A stretch of 25,685 bases of DNA from NCBI RefSeq assembly GCF_002413825.1, contig NZ_DHXT01000025.1, forward strand, positions 1 to 25,685. The letters run 5' to 3'. Every line of letters begins with the position of its first letter. The stretch's first letter is position 1. The DNA is from Rhodoferax sp. UBA5149 (lineage in GTDB: Bacteria > Pseudomonadota > Gammaproteobacteria > Burkholderiales > Burkholderiaceae_C). The position numbers and the translations under genes are program-made. The notes under the pieces are model-generated. The model searched no databases. It saw nothing but the letters and a program-made list of their open reading frames with translations, and was not told the origin of the DNA. This document shows, in pieces, positions 17,351-24,113 of this stretch.

Positions 17351-18538
17351 TCAAACGGCTCCGCGTCCGATAGCGTGCCTGAACGAGGCGCGCAATTGGG
17401 CTAGTTTTTTTGCGGATTCTCGCGTTTGGTCAGCGGTATCCAAAGAATGACGAATGAATACGTAAAGCAGAAGCAAGATGCCGACTGACAGCGTGGTCAA
17501 GATGGCTATAACCGCGTTTTGGGGCTTGCTTTTGCGGTCAGGTGGCTGGGCGGCATCCACTACTTGGATGATGGCGCCTTCGCGGCTTTCGTCTACGCGG
17601 GCAATCTCGTATTGTTTGGCGAACAACTCGAACAAGGTCTCGTGGTATTTGAAGTCGCGGAATTTGGCGATGTAGTCGCTGTCGCCACTGTTGGCACCGG
17701 CCGCGGCAGGTTCTTCTTTTTCAGCACGGGCCATCTGGCCGCGCATGGCCGACAACTCGGTTTGGGCCTGTTTGAAGTCGGGTGCGGATTCGGTGAGGTA
17801 GCCGCGCATGCTGGCGAGCTTGATTTCTTGCGCGGTGATGCCGGCCTTGAGTTTGGCCAATGCTTCTACCGCCGCCCCGGGGCTGGCTTTGAGAGCACTG
17901 CTGTTGACGCCACTGGACTTGAGGGCCTGCTCGGCCTTGACCAGGTTGTCTTTGGCGTTGCTCAGCTGTTTTTCGAAGAAGACGCGGCGTTGTTGAGCTT
18001 CGGTGACGGCCAGCCGATTGAGCAGGTGGCCTAGCTCTTCCACATAGCCGTTGGCCAGTTGGGCGGCAAAGGCGGGGTCTTTGTCGCTGGCGTCGATGGT
18101 GATCAAGCCGTCTTTGCCGCTGGCGATTTGGGCATTGCCGTCCAATGTTTTGCGGGCATCTTCGCGGAATTTGGTCTCATAGCGCTCGGTCAACTTGAAG
18201 CGGTCGATCAGTGCGTCTTGCACGCTGCGGCTTTTGAGAAAGGCCACGTATTGGTCAGCCGGGTTCTTCAGGCCACCGGCCGCGCCAGCCAAACCACCTA
18301 AAGCGCCCAAGCCTGCCAGCATGGCGGCAGCCCCGCTTTGCTGCTGCTGGGGCGGCATGAATTTGGTGGTGGCGGTGAAGGTGGGCGGTATGGCGAAGGT
18401 AATGCCCAGCGCCAGCAGGCCAGCGGCCAAAGGCGCCAGCACCAGCAGGCGCAGGTTGTCGACCACGACCTGCAGCAGGTCCAGCAGGCTGATTTCGTCG
18501 TCGTCTTCGCGTTCGTCGCGCTCGTTGTTTTGAGTCAT
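17351..18538 (-). CDS. Polysaccharide co-polymerase / chain-length determinant (Wzz family, no kinase domain)
   Basis: A 395-residue inner-membrane protein with a cytoplasmic acidic N-terminus (residues 1-20), a first membrane helix (about 32-51), the PPTFTATTKFMPPQ motif after it, and a long periplasmic part with coiled-coil stretches (about 155-260). A second helix (about 345-365) is preceded by the proline-rich AQPPDRKSKPQ. An Ala/Gly/Leu-rich run sits near residues 69-90. There is no Walker ATPase or Tyr cluster, so it is not a Wzc-type tyrosine kinase. It should set chain length together with Wzy and may connect to the OPX protein encoded 1.6 kb upstream. Its ATG abuts a dispersed repeat and has no recognisable Shine-Dalgarno. 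Confidence 0.92.
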   Translation of the reverse strand: MTQNNERDEREDDDEISLLDLLQVVVDNLRLLVLAPLAAGLLALGITFAIPPTFTATTKFMPPQQQQSGAAAMLAGLGALGGLAGAAGGLKNPADQYVAFLKSRSVQDALIDRFKLTERYETKFREDARKTLDGNAQIASGKDGLITIDASDKDPAFAAQLANGYVEELGHLLNRLAVTEAQQRRVFFEKQLSNAKDNLVKAEQALKSSGVNSSALKASPGAAVEALAKLKAGITAQEIKLASMRGYLTESAPDFKQAQTELSAMRGQMARAEKEEPAAAGANSGDSDYIAKFRDFKYHETLFELFAKQYEIARVDESREGAIIQVVDAAQPPDRKSKPQNAVIAILTTLSVGILLLLYVFIRHSLDTADQTRESAKKLAQLRASFRHAIGRGAV

Positions 18539-18539
18539 G

Positions 18540-18599
18540 GGTTAGTTACTATTATTTTGATAGCTGCTTGCGCATATTGGACGGGGGCTAGAGGCTGAT
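18540..18599 (+). repeat. Dispersed repeat, copy 1 (upstream of the wzz-like gene)
   Basis: This copy carries a CTATT-ATTTT-GATAG mini-hairpin at 18549-18563, followed by GCTGCTTGCGC, then GACGGGGGCTAGAGGC to about 18596. Together with copy 2 at 19280-19339 it forms a 67-bp direct repeat (18536-18602 and 19276-19342) with only three mismatches. The hairpin end faces the wzz-like start codon, which lies 11 bp away. Confidence 0.9.
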
Positions 18600-18604
18600 T
18601 TCTT

Positions 18605-18880
18605 TCAGAAATTCTCTGAAGTGGTAACAGGTATGCCCGTTGCTTGTGAATACAAAACGTCTGGGCACAGGTCGGCACCGTTTGGCCAGACAACGGTGCC
18701 AAGTTCTGTGTTTACCGTGACTTGTCTGAAGTATTCGTCTTGCAGCAGCGGCGCAAAAACGCCGGTGTAGTTTTTGACTATCCGATCCATTTCGACAATG
18801 CCGTGAAATCCATTTTCAAAAGTAAGATCCAAATTGCGATTGGGCAAAGGTTGAACACGGATGACATCAATCAGAAACAT
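18605..18880 (-). CDS. DUF2442 domain protein
   Basis: A 91-residue protein with the DUF2442 pattern: MFLIDVIRVQPLPNRNLDLTF at the start, a central GVFAPLLQDEYFRQV, and the typical GTVVWPNGADLCPDVLY. The ATG at 18880 has GGAG seven bases upstream and is preferred to further-upstream codons. DUF2442 genes commonly sit beside DUF4160 genes, and such pairs have been suggested as toxin-antitoxin-like modules; no activity is established. A shortened DUF4160 frame ends four bases upstream of the start. This member appears full-length. The stop lies just outside repeat copy 1. Confidence 0.82.
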   Translation of the reverse strand: MFLIDVIRVQPLPNRNLDLTFENGFHGIVEMDRIVKNYTGVFAPLLQDEYFRQVTVNTELGTVVWPNGADLCPDVLYSQATGIPVTTSENF

Positions 18881-18884
18881 GGTT

Positions 18885-19019
18885 CTACTCCAGAGGATCA
18901 ACAGGCTTGAGTTCGGCATTATCCCGCGCAAGAACCCAATCGGCCATCAAGTCATCTTGATGCAAAGTGGCCCATTCCATAACCAAGCCCAGTGCCAAAA
19001 AACGACTGATTTCAGGCAT
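18885..19019 (-). pseudogene. DUF4160 remnant with an internal deletion
   Basis: An open frame of only 44 codons. It begins MPEISRF, the usual DUF4160 N-terminus, and continues directly into a sequence like the family's C-terminal half (LGLVMEWATLHQDDLMADW...). About 40 residues that normally lie between, including the HFHA(E/R) segment, are missing, and the frame is kept. It overlaps the end of the KilA-N frame by eight bases and ends four bases before the DUF2442 gene. The family assignment rests on remembered family sequence. It could be translated as a miniature protein but is unlikely to work as a normal DUF4160. Confidence 0.72.
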
Positions 19020-19278
19020 GACCGCCCCCGTTCGTATTCATGGGCCACTGCTTGACGGACATGGTGAAGCGGATGAGCCCAGCAACTTTTTTAATGTAGA
19101 TTTCTTCCCAGACCGACAAAAACTCAAACGTGTTTTTATTACGCAACCAGTTGTCAATAACAGCCGAGCCACTTTCACTTTCGCGCACCATGTCGGTTAG
19201 CGAGATGAAATCTGCGTCCGATTGTTTGATGATGGTGACGGGCACGCTTTGCACCATCAGGATTTTGTTATTCACCAT
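19012..19278 (-). pseudogene. KilA-N domain protein, shortened
   Basis: An 88-codon frame that begins like KilA-N proteins (ISLTDMVRESESGSAVIDNWLRNKNTFEFLSVWEEIY). It then jumps to KKVAGLIRFTMSVKQW and stops 10 residues later. Full KilA-N domains have about ten further residues after WEEIY and a long C-terminal region after KQW, so both an internal deletion and a truncation are likely. KilA-N is a DNA-binding domain common in phage and accessory genes. The start codon abuts repeat copy 2 with no visible Shine-Dalgarno. With the DUF4160 and DUF2442 frames it forms a three-gene cassette between two direct repeats. Confidence 0.75.
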
Positions 19279-19279
19279 G

Positions 19280-19339
19280 AGTTAGTTACTATTATTTTGA
19301 TAGCTTCTTGCGCATATTGGACGGGGGCTAGAGGCTGCT
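19280..19339 (+). repeat. Dispersed repeat, copy 2 (upstream of the KilA-N remnant)
   Basis: Nearly identical to copy 1, located 740 bp further right; the differences are at 19280, 19306 and 19338. The hairpin CTATT-ATTTT-GATAG is at 19289-19303 and faces the KilA-N start codon. Similarity to copy 1 ends at 19342. Confidence 0.9.
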
Positions 19340-19344
19340 TTCAC

Positions 19345-19425
19345 TCAAGAGTCTCCCAGTGGCCGGGGCGTGTTGAAAAAGGCTACTAGGGATGCGATGC
19401 TGGCTTTAAGGGCGGAGTAGGTCAT
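19345..19425 (-). CDS. Possible 26-residue peptide coupled to the toxin gene
   Basis: A short frame whose ATG overlaps the VapC-type stop (ATGA at 19422-19425), encoding MTYSALKASIASLVAFF and nine further residues to TGA. It could be a translationally coupled microprotein or the remaining N-terminus of a gene lost when repeat copy 2 arrived. I do not recognise it. The rest of the 143-bp gap holds only repeat copy 2 and a few bases. Confidence 0.25.
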   Translation of the reverse strand: MTYSALKASIASLVAFFNTPRPLGDS

Positions 19426-19844
19426 TTCTCTGCCCAAGGATTGACGACCGGAACAGACAAGTCGTCAAAGTGCCGCGTGTTGCGCGTGGCCAGGGTGGCG
19501 CGACGCGCCAAAGCAATACCGGCAATGAAGGTGTCGCGCATGTCCATGGGGCGGCCACGGCTTTTGCGGTCAGCGGCAAGAAGGGCCGCGTGGGTGGCGG
19601 CGCTGGCATCGAACTGCAGCACGCGGTTTTGCAGATCGTCTTGCAGGAGCTCATCAAAGCGTTCTTGCAACAAGCTCTTACGCTGGCCTGATGCCAACAA
19701 GGCCATGCCGTAGCGGGCTTCAAACAGGGTGATGCTGTTGAGCCAGACAGATTCGGCGGGCTGGTCGTCCAGCCAAGCCACCACCTGCGGGTCGGGTTGC
19801 AGCTGCATCAAGGCAGACAAGACGTTGGTATCCAGAATGATCAT
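19422..19844 (-). CDS. PIN-domain toxin (VapC/FitB-like)
   Basis: A 140-residue PIN-domain ribonuclease, the toxin of a type II toxin-antitoxin pair. Acidic active-site residues visible are Asp5 in MIILDTNVLS, Glu42 in LFEARYGMALL and Asp104 in DMRDTFIAGIA. The following LATRNTRHFDDL is the usual FitB-type ending, with Asn122 at the fourth position. Its start overlaps the antitoxin stop as ATGA at 19841-19844. The module interrupts what would otherwise be a continuous OPX-PCP export operon, so it looks like an accessory insertion; it may also stabilise the locus (inference). Confidence 0.93.
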   Translation of the reverse strand: MIILDTNVLSALMQLQPDPQVVAWLDDQPAESVWLNSITLFEARYGMALLASGQRKSLLQERFDELLQDDLQNRVLQFDASAATHAALLAADRKSRGRPMDMRDTFIAGIALARRATLATRNTRHFDDLSVPVVNPWAEK

Positions 19845-20089
19845 GCGCCGAGGGCCATGGGTTCAATGGTTTGCCCATGCAGTTCAGCCAGGGGTTCGTT
19901 CAGGCCTGCGCCAGCAAAGCGCGCAGCGATGCGCGAACCGAGCTTGGGTCGTGTCTGCGCTTCTTCACTGACGGCACGGCGCAAGATCTGGCGAACCTCT
20001 TCTTCCATGCTCCAGCCGTGCTGGGCAGCGCGCGCTTTTAAGCCAGCCTTCACGTCGTCTTCAATGTTACGAACGATAACTTGCGCCAT
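19841..20089 (-). CDS. FitA-like ribbon-helix-helix antitoxin
   Basis: An 82-residue antitoxin. The N-terminal MAQVIVRNIEDDVKAGLKARAAQHGWSMEEEVRQILRRAV is a FitA/Arc-type ribbon-helix-helix domain, and the C-terminal tail should wrap the PIN toxin. The ATG at 20089 has GGAG seven bases upstream and is preferred to an upstream start ten codons earlier. A near-palindrome lies 32 bp upstream and is a likely autoregulatory operator. The toxin follows with an ATGA overlap. Confidence 0.9.
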   Translation of the reverse strand: MAQVIVRNIEDDVKAGLKARAAQHGWSMEEEVRQILRRAVSEEAQTRPKLGSRIAARFAGAGLNEPLAELHGQTIEPMALGA

Positions 20090-20120
20090 AAGACAACTCC
20101 AAAGTTGGATGAGAAGCAAA

Positions 20121-20136
20121 TGATATCACGATATCA
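20121..20136. promoter_or_regulatory. Putative FitA operator: TGATATC-N2-GATATCA
   Basis: A 16-bp inverted repeat (TGATATC, two bases, GATATCA) 32 bp upstream of the antitoxin ATG. Read on the minus strand it also contains two tandem GTGATATC units. Ribbon-helix-helix antitoxins normally bind such short paired sites in their own promoter. Assignment rests on position and symmetry only; I do not place -35/-10 boxes with confidence. Confidence 0.55.
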
Positions 20137-20161
20137 CAATTAACCGTGCCTGCTCAAGACT

Positions 20162-22531
20162 TTACAGCTTGCTGATGGAGTTGATGGCGGCGACACCCAG
20201 GCCGAAGTTGGAGAGGATTTGCGTCCAGTCCTTGAATGCGCGGGTCACCATGTTGTAGCGGCTCTCGCGGTCAATCTGCGCGGGCACCACCACGGTGTCA
20301 CCGGGCATGACCTGGATGGATTCAAAACCACCGCCAAACAGCCCGCTGTGGTCGCGCCGCGCCACGATGCTGCCATCCGCGCGCAGCACAAAGGCCTGGT
20401 CGGGCTCGGCGTCTTCGGTCAAGCCGGCAGACTTGAGAACGTCAGCCACGGTCTTGCCCGACTTGTAGATAAACACGTTTTCGTTGTTGACGGAACCAAA
20501 CGCCGATACAAAGCCTGGCACGGCGGGAACAAGAATGTGGTCGCCGTCTTCAAGCGGCAGGGCGGGCAAGGCGGCCAGGGTTTGGGCTTGCGGGTCCAGC
20601 TCCAGGGCCAGGCGGCCATTGCTCTTGAAGGACTTGAGCCGGTCAATCTGGCTCTTGAGTTGCAGCGCTTGCTGTTGCTGCAGCAGTTGGGCCTGGGCCG
20701 CATTGTCTGCCCCTTTGTTGGCGATGAAGCTGCTGGTTTGCGCTTGCGACTGCGCCTCTAGCTTGTGAATGAGGGTGTCGAGGTTTTCTTGCTGGCGCGT
20801 GCGCACCGATTCGCGGTTGAGCTCGGTGCCGAACACATAGGCCTGTGGTGTGAGGCCGCCAATACGCCTGAGCAGCTGGGGCAGGGTTTCGCCGGGTAAT
20901 GTTTGGTACACGCCGGGGGCGGCAACTTCGCCTTCCACGCGCACCAGGCGGCTCTGGCGGTCTTGCGGCAGGCGCAGATCGTTTTGGCTCAGGATGGTGA
21001 CCACGTCACCGGCTTGCAGTGGCAGGTTGTAGGCGGGGTCGCGTTGCAGCACGGCCTTGCCCAGGTTGAAGGGGATGAGCTCGTTGCTGAGTTTGTTGCG
21101 GTCCATGCGCTCGATGACGGCATAGTCCCAGTTGATCTGGTCTGAGAGGCCCCGGATGCGGGTGGCAACATTGCTACCGGCTTCGCGTGCCACGTCTGTG
21201 TTTTGCACCAGCAGGTTTTTGCGCTTGTAGTAATCGCCGGTGATGAGCGCATCACGCTCGGGAATCAAATCCAGGATTTTCATGCCTTCAAACCAGCGGT
21301 AGCGCAGCGGCGCCGCCACGGTGCCCTGTAGTGTCACGGCGTTGGCAAAGGCCGGGCTGATGCCCAGCAGGGTGAGCACGTCACCATCGTGCAGGGGCTG
21401 GCGCAGGCCTTGCTCATTGAGCACGATTTCTTGCACCTGACGGGGCGGATTGCTCTCGCGCGTGATGCGCTCCAACAGCGCTTTTTGCGTGGTGGCCAGG
21501 GCCGGCACGCCGCCGCCCAAGGACAGGATGTCGGCCACGCTGGTGGCGCCGGTTTTAAGTTCGTAAATAGCGGCTTGGTCAAAGGCGCCAGTGACCGCCA
21601 CGCGCGGACCCACGGGAGGGATGACGATGACGTCGCCCGACATCAAGGGCAGATCATGGGATTTGTCGCCGCGCGCGATGAAGTCATACAGGTCAAGGGT
21701 GCTGACGGTCTTGCCCGCGCGCTTGAGCTCGATATTGCGCATGGAGCCATTGGCGCTGGGGCCACCGCTGGCGAACAGGGCATTGACCAGGGTGCTGAGG
21801 CTGGACAACTGAAAGGTGCCGGGCTGCCGCGCCTGGCCGACCACATACACCTGGATGCCGCGCAAACGACCCATGGTGGCGTTGGCCTGGAAGTTGGTGA
21901 AGACTTTGCCCAAATGGCTGCGCAAGGTGGCTTCAAGATCACGCACCGCCACGCCAGCCAGGGTGACCACGCCGACCTTGGGAATGTTCACCTGACCATT
22001 GCGGTCAATCGTCAGGCTGGTGTTGAAGTCCACCGGACCCCAGACCTGCAAGCGCACCTCATCGCCAGCGCCCAACACGTAGTCGGCCGGTGCGGGCAGG
22101 GCGCTGTCCGCAGCGTAGGCTTGCGGGGTGTCAAAGAGGTCGCGGCCATACATGGGCAGCAAGCGGCCGGTGGTCTCTTGCACAAAACGCTGAAACTGGT
22201 TGGGCCCGGACACGCGGGCCGGTGGACGCGCACGCGCCGCCTCGGGGCCAGGGGCATCGGCGCCAGCTTTGGTGGCCTCTTGCGCTGCGGCTTGCTGTTG
22301 TATGGATTGCTGCAGGGCACTTGCGCGTGCGGCGGCGGGTGTTGCGGCAGCAGGTGCAGCGGCATCCGTGGTGACGGCACTGGCTGGCGCTGCGGCAGCG
22401 CCACCAAAAGCAGTCGCCGCCGTTTGGGCCTGCAGGCCGGCGCTGAGTGACAGAGCCAGCGCAGCCTGCATCGCTCGCAGACAAAATGATTTCAAAGGTG
22501 ACTTCAACATGGGCAATCGGGGCAATAACAT
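20162..22531 (-). CDS. Outer-membrane polysaccharide export protein, long SLBB type (Wza/OPX class)
   Basis: A 789-residue protein, about twice the length of Wza. A Sec-type signal peptide is visible (KSPLKSFCLRAMQAALALSLSAGLQA), with no lipobox Cys. It is followed by an Ala/Pro/Gln-rich linker to about residue 105. The PES domain follows (ADYVLGAGDEVRLQVWGPVD, about 147-225, with RNGQVNIPKVGVVTLAG). Several SLBB repeats come next, recognisable by segments such as VYVVGQARQPGTFQLSSLSTLVNALFASGG, VAVTGAFDQAAIYELK, VRVEGEVAAPGVYQTL and a last VFIYKSGKTVADVLKSAG. It should form the export channel across the periplasm and outer membrane. The start may be 22531 or the in-frame ATG at 22510; neither has a good Shine-Dalgarno. 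It lies 20 bp after uppS. Confidence 0.92.
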   Translation of the reverse strand: MLLPRLPMLKSPLKSFCLRAMQAALALSLSAGLQAQTAATAFGGAAAAPASAVTTDAAAPAAATPAAARASALQQSIQQQAAAQEATKAGADAPGPEAARARPPARVSGPNQFQRFVQETTGRLLPMYGRDLFDTPQAYAADSALPAPADYVLGAGDEVRLQVWGPVDFNTSLTIDRNGQVNIPKVGVVTLAGVAVRDLEATLRSHLGKVFTNFQANATMGRLRGIQVYVVGQARQPGTFQLSSLSTLVNALFASGGPSANGSMRNIELKRAGKTVSTLDLYDFIARGDKSHDLPLMSGDVIVIPPVGPRVAVTGAFDQAAIYELKTGATSVADILSLGGGVPALATTQKALLERITRESNPPRQVQEIVLNEQGLRQPLHDGDVLTLLGISPAFANAVTLQGTVAAPLRYRWFEGMKILDLIPERDALITGDYYKRKNLLVQNTDVAREAGSNVATRIRGLSDQINWDYAVIERMDRNKLSNELIPFNLGKAVLQRDPAYNLPLQAGDVVTILSQNDLRLPQDRQSRLVRVEGEVAAPGVYQTLPGETLPQLLRRIGGLTPQAYVFGTELNRESVRTRQQENLDTLIHKLEAQSQAQTSSFIANKGADNAAQAQLLQQQQALQLKSQIDRLKSFKSNGRLALELDPQAQTLAALPALPLEDGDHILVPAVPGFVSAFGSVNNENVFIYKSGKTVADVLKSAGLTEDAEPDQAFVLRADGSIVARRDHSGLFGGGFESIQVMPGDTVVVPAQIDRESRYNMVTRAFKDWTQILSNFGLGVAAINSISKL

Positions 22532-22551
22532 GGAATAACTTGAACCTTGAT

Positions 22552-23352
22552 TTAAACCGCAATGGCAGAAAGAGAACTGGCGCCACCAAACCGGCGGTCC
22601 AGGGAGCCGTACCAGCGAATGGCTTCGTCAAGCCCATCCACTGTAAAACTGGGCCACAACACGTCTGTGAAAAACAATTCGGTATAGGCAAGTTGCCACA
22701 GCATGAAATTGCTGACGCGCGACTCGCCGCCGGTGCGGATGAGCAGGTCAGGGTTCGGTGCGTAAGACAGGCCGAGGTGGGCGGACAGGTCGGCCTCGTT
22801 CAGCGCGTCAACAGATTGATCAGGGTGGGCCGCCTGCCACGACTTGACGGCTTGAACCACATCCCAGCGACCGCCATAGTTGACCGCGATAGAAAGCGTG
22901 ATGGCGTCGTTGTGGGCGGTTTTTTCCTGGGCACTACGGATCAGGGCCTGAATCTTGGCATCGAAACCGGAAATGTCGCCGACCACCCGCAGGCGCACGC
23001 CTTTGGCGTTCATGTCGTTCACTTCTTTTTTCAGGTAGAGCGCCAGCAAACCCATCAGGCTGGACACTTCGTCTTGCGGGCGTTGCCAGTTTTCGGTGCT
23101 GAAGGCAAACAGGGTGAGAAAGCGCACCCCGCGGTCAGCACAGCCCTGCACGATGCTGCGCACGCGCCGCGCCCCACTGGCATGACCCAATGCCGCTGGC
23201 AAGCCGAACTGCTTGGCCCAACGACGATTGCCATCCATGATGATGGCAACGTGCTGGGGAATGGGTTTGATAACCGGAAACTGGGCGATGGTCACTGGCT
23301 GGGGCCTCTCGGCTACTTGAATTTCTGCAATGAATAAAAAAAGGCCTCCCAC
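22552..23352 (-). CDS. uppS: Undecaprenyl diphosphate synthase (isoprenyl transferase)
   Basis: A cis-prenyltransferase of up to 266 residues that makes the C55 carrier precursor. Visible motifs: HVAIIMDGNRRWAK with the catalytic Asp40, FLTLFAFSTENWQRP, and near the C-terminus DLLIRTGGESRVSNFMLWQLAYTELFF. Two GTG starts are possible: 23352 (AGGG upstream) and 23295 (GAGAGG upstream); the second gives a more usual N-terminal length. In most Proteobacteria uppS sits between frr and cdsA. Here it heads a polysaccharide export operon, so this is probably a second, dedicated copy that supplies carrier for this polymer (inference). Confidence 0.95.
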   Translation of the reverse strand: MGGLFLFIAEIQVAERPQPVTIAQFPVIKPIPQHVAIIMDGNRRWAKQFGLPAALGHASGARRVRSIVQGCADRGVRFLTLFAFSTENWQRPQDEVSSLMGLLALYLKKEVNDMNAKGVRLRVVGDISGFDAKIQALIRSAQEKTAHNDAITLSIAVNYGGRWDVVQAVKSWQAAHPDQSVDALNEADLSAHLGLSYAPNPDLLIRTGGESRVSNFMLWQLAYTELFFTDVLWPSFTVDGLDEAIRWYGSLDRRFGGASSLSAIAV

Positions 23353-23547
23353 GAGCGCCCTGCTTTCGACCAGTTAGCTGGTTTTTATAGAACGGCATTG
23401 TACTTGGGTGACCATTTGTGGAAAACCCCCAAGGTCAATTGGGGGTCAGACTCCCATTGCTCGCAACACCATTTGAGCCCCGGGGTACACTTCGGCACGC
23501 CCTTTCCCAAGGGCACCCCTCCAACTTACAGCCTCTGGATGAATACC
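23353..23547. other. Divergent intergenic region with several hairpins
   Basis: This 195-bp region separates uppS (minus) from the exported-protein gene (plus) and should hold both promoters, though I cannot place boxes with confidence. Symmetric elements seen are ACCAG-TTAG-CTGGT followed by TTTTAT (23369-23388), a perfect 8-bp stem ACCCCCAA/TTGGGGGT (23425-23446), the overlapping palindrome TGGGGGTC-A-GACTCCCA (23440-23456), and GCCCTT-TCCC-AAGGGC (23499-23514). The second palindrome resembles the GGGGTCAGACTCC core I recall from repeats linked to IS200-type (RAYT) transposases. Confidence 0.55.
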
Positions 23548-24009
23548 ATGAACCGCTGCCCGCCAATGACGCTCGTCCGCTTTTTGACCGTGCTGGCCAT
23601 GGTCCTGGTCTGGGCGGCAAGCAACAGCCCCTCCCCCGCCATGGCCCAAACCATGCTGCGCCAGTTTCCGCCAGCCGCCAAGCGCGGCATGCTGGTGGTG
23701 ACGGCGCCGCCCGAGGTGCTGATCAACGGCACCTCCGAGCGGCTCTCTCCCGGCGCCCGCATCAAGGGCGTCACCAACATGACGGTGATGTCGGCCGCGC
23801 TGGTGGGCTCCAGCGTGCTGGTCAACTATGTACGCAATGCGCAAGGGCTGATTCATGAGGTGTGGATTCTGAGTCCGCAGGAAGCCCAGGAGCCGCGCGC
23901 CGGCATGGAGCCGGTGACGAATTTCGTTTTTGGCTCCGACGCCGACAAGCCCAAAACCGACGACGGGAAAACCCCGTTCAACCAGCTGCCCAAATACCCC
24001 AAGCAGTAG
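23548..24009 (+). CDS. Exported protein of unknown function, upstream of miaB
   Basis: A 153-residue protein with an N-terminal Sec signal peptide (LVRFLTVLAMVLVWAASNSPSPAMA, cleaved probably after AMA). The mature part begins QTMLRQFPPAAKRGMLVVTAPPEVLINGTSERLSPGARIKG, then has a hydrophobic MSAALVGSSVLVNYV stretch and a hydrophilic Lys/Pro-rich tail. I recognise no domain. The ATG at 23548 has TGGA eight bases upstream; an in-frame ATG three codons earlier (23539) is the alternative. It precedes miaB by 104 bp on the same strand, with repeat copy 4 between. It is probably periplasmic. Confidence 0.8.
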   Translation: MNRCPPMTLVRFLTVLAMVLVWAASNSPSPAMAQTMLRQFPPAAKRGMLVVTAPPEVLINGTSERLSPGARIKGVTNMTVMSAALVGSSVLVNYVRNAQGLIHEVWILSPQEAQEPRAGMEPVTNFVFGSDADKPKTDDGKTPFNQLPKYPKQ

Positions 24010-24044
24010 CCGGGGCGCCACCGCGCCTCGGCCATATGAAAAAC

Positions 24045-24098
24045 GAGGCTGTAGCCCTCGAATCCACTGCATAGCTCGCTATTTAAACAATAGCAATA
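24045..24098 (-). repeat. Dispersed repeat, copy 4 (diverged, upstream of miaB)
   Basis: In reverse orientation to copies 1-3 but in the same relation to its gene. The hairpin CTATT-TAAAC-AATAG (24079-24093) faces the miaB start 20 bp away, and the GAGGCTGTAGCC end faces upstream. Base identity to copies 1 and 2 is limited, but the order of blocks and the 5-5-5 stem-loop geometry are kept. Confidence 0.65.
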
Positions 24099-24113
24099 AA
24101 ATTGAAACACCCC

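Noticed and set aside
23369..23388. ACCAG-TTAG-CTGGT plus a T tract as an intrinsic terminator on the plus strand.
   Set aside because: No plus-strand gene ends upstream of it, and the 5-bp stem is weak; kept only as a hairpin in the intergenic entry.
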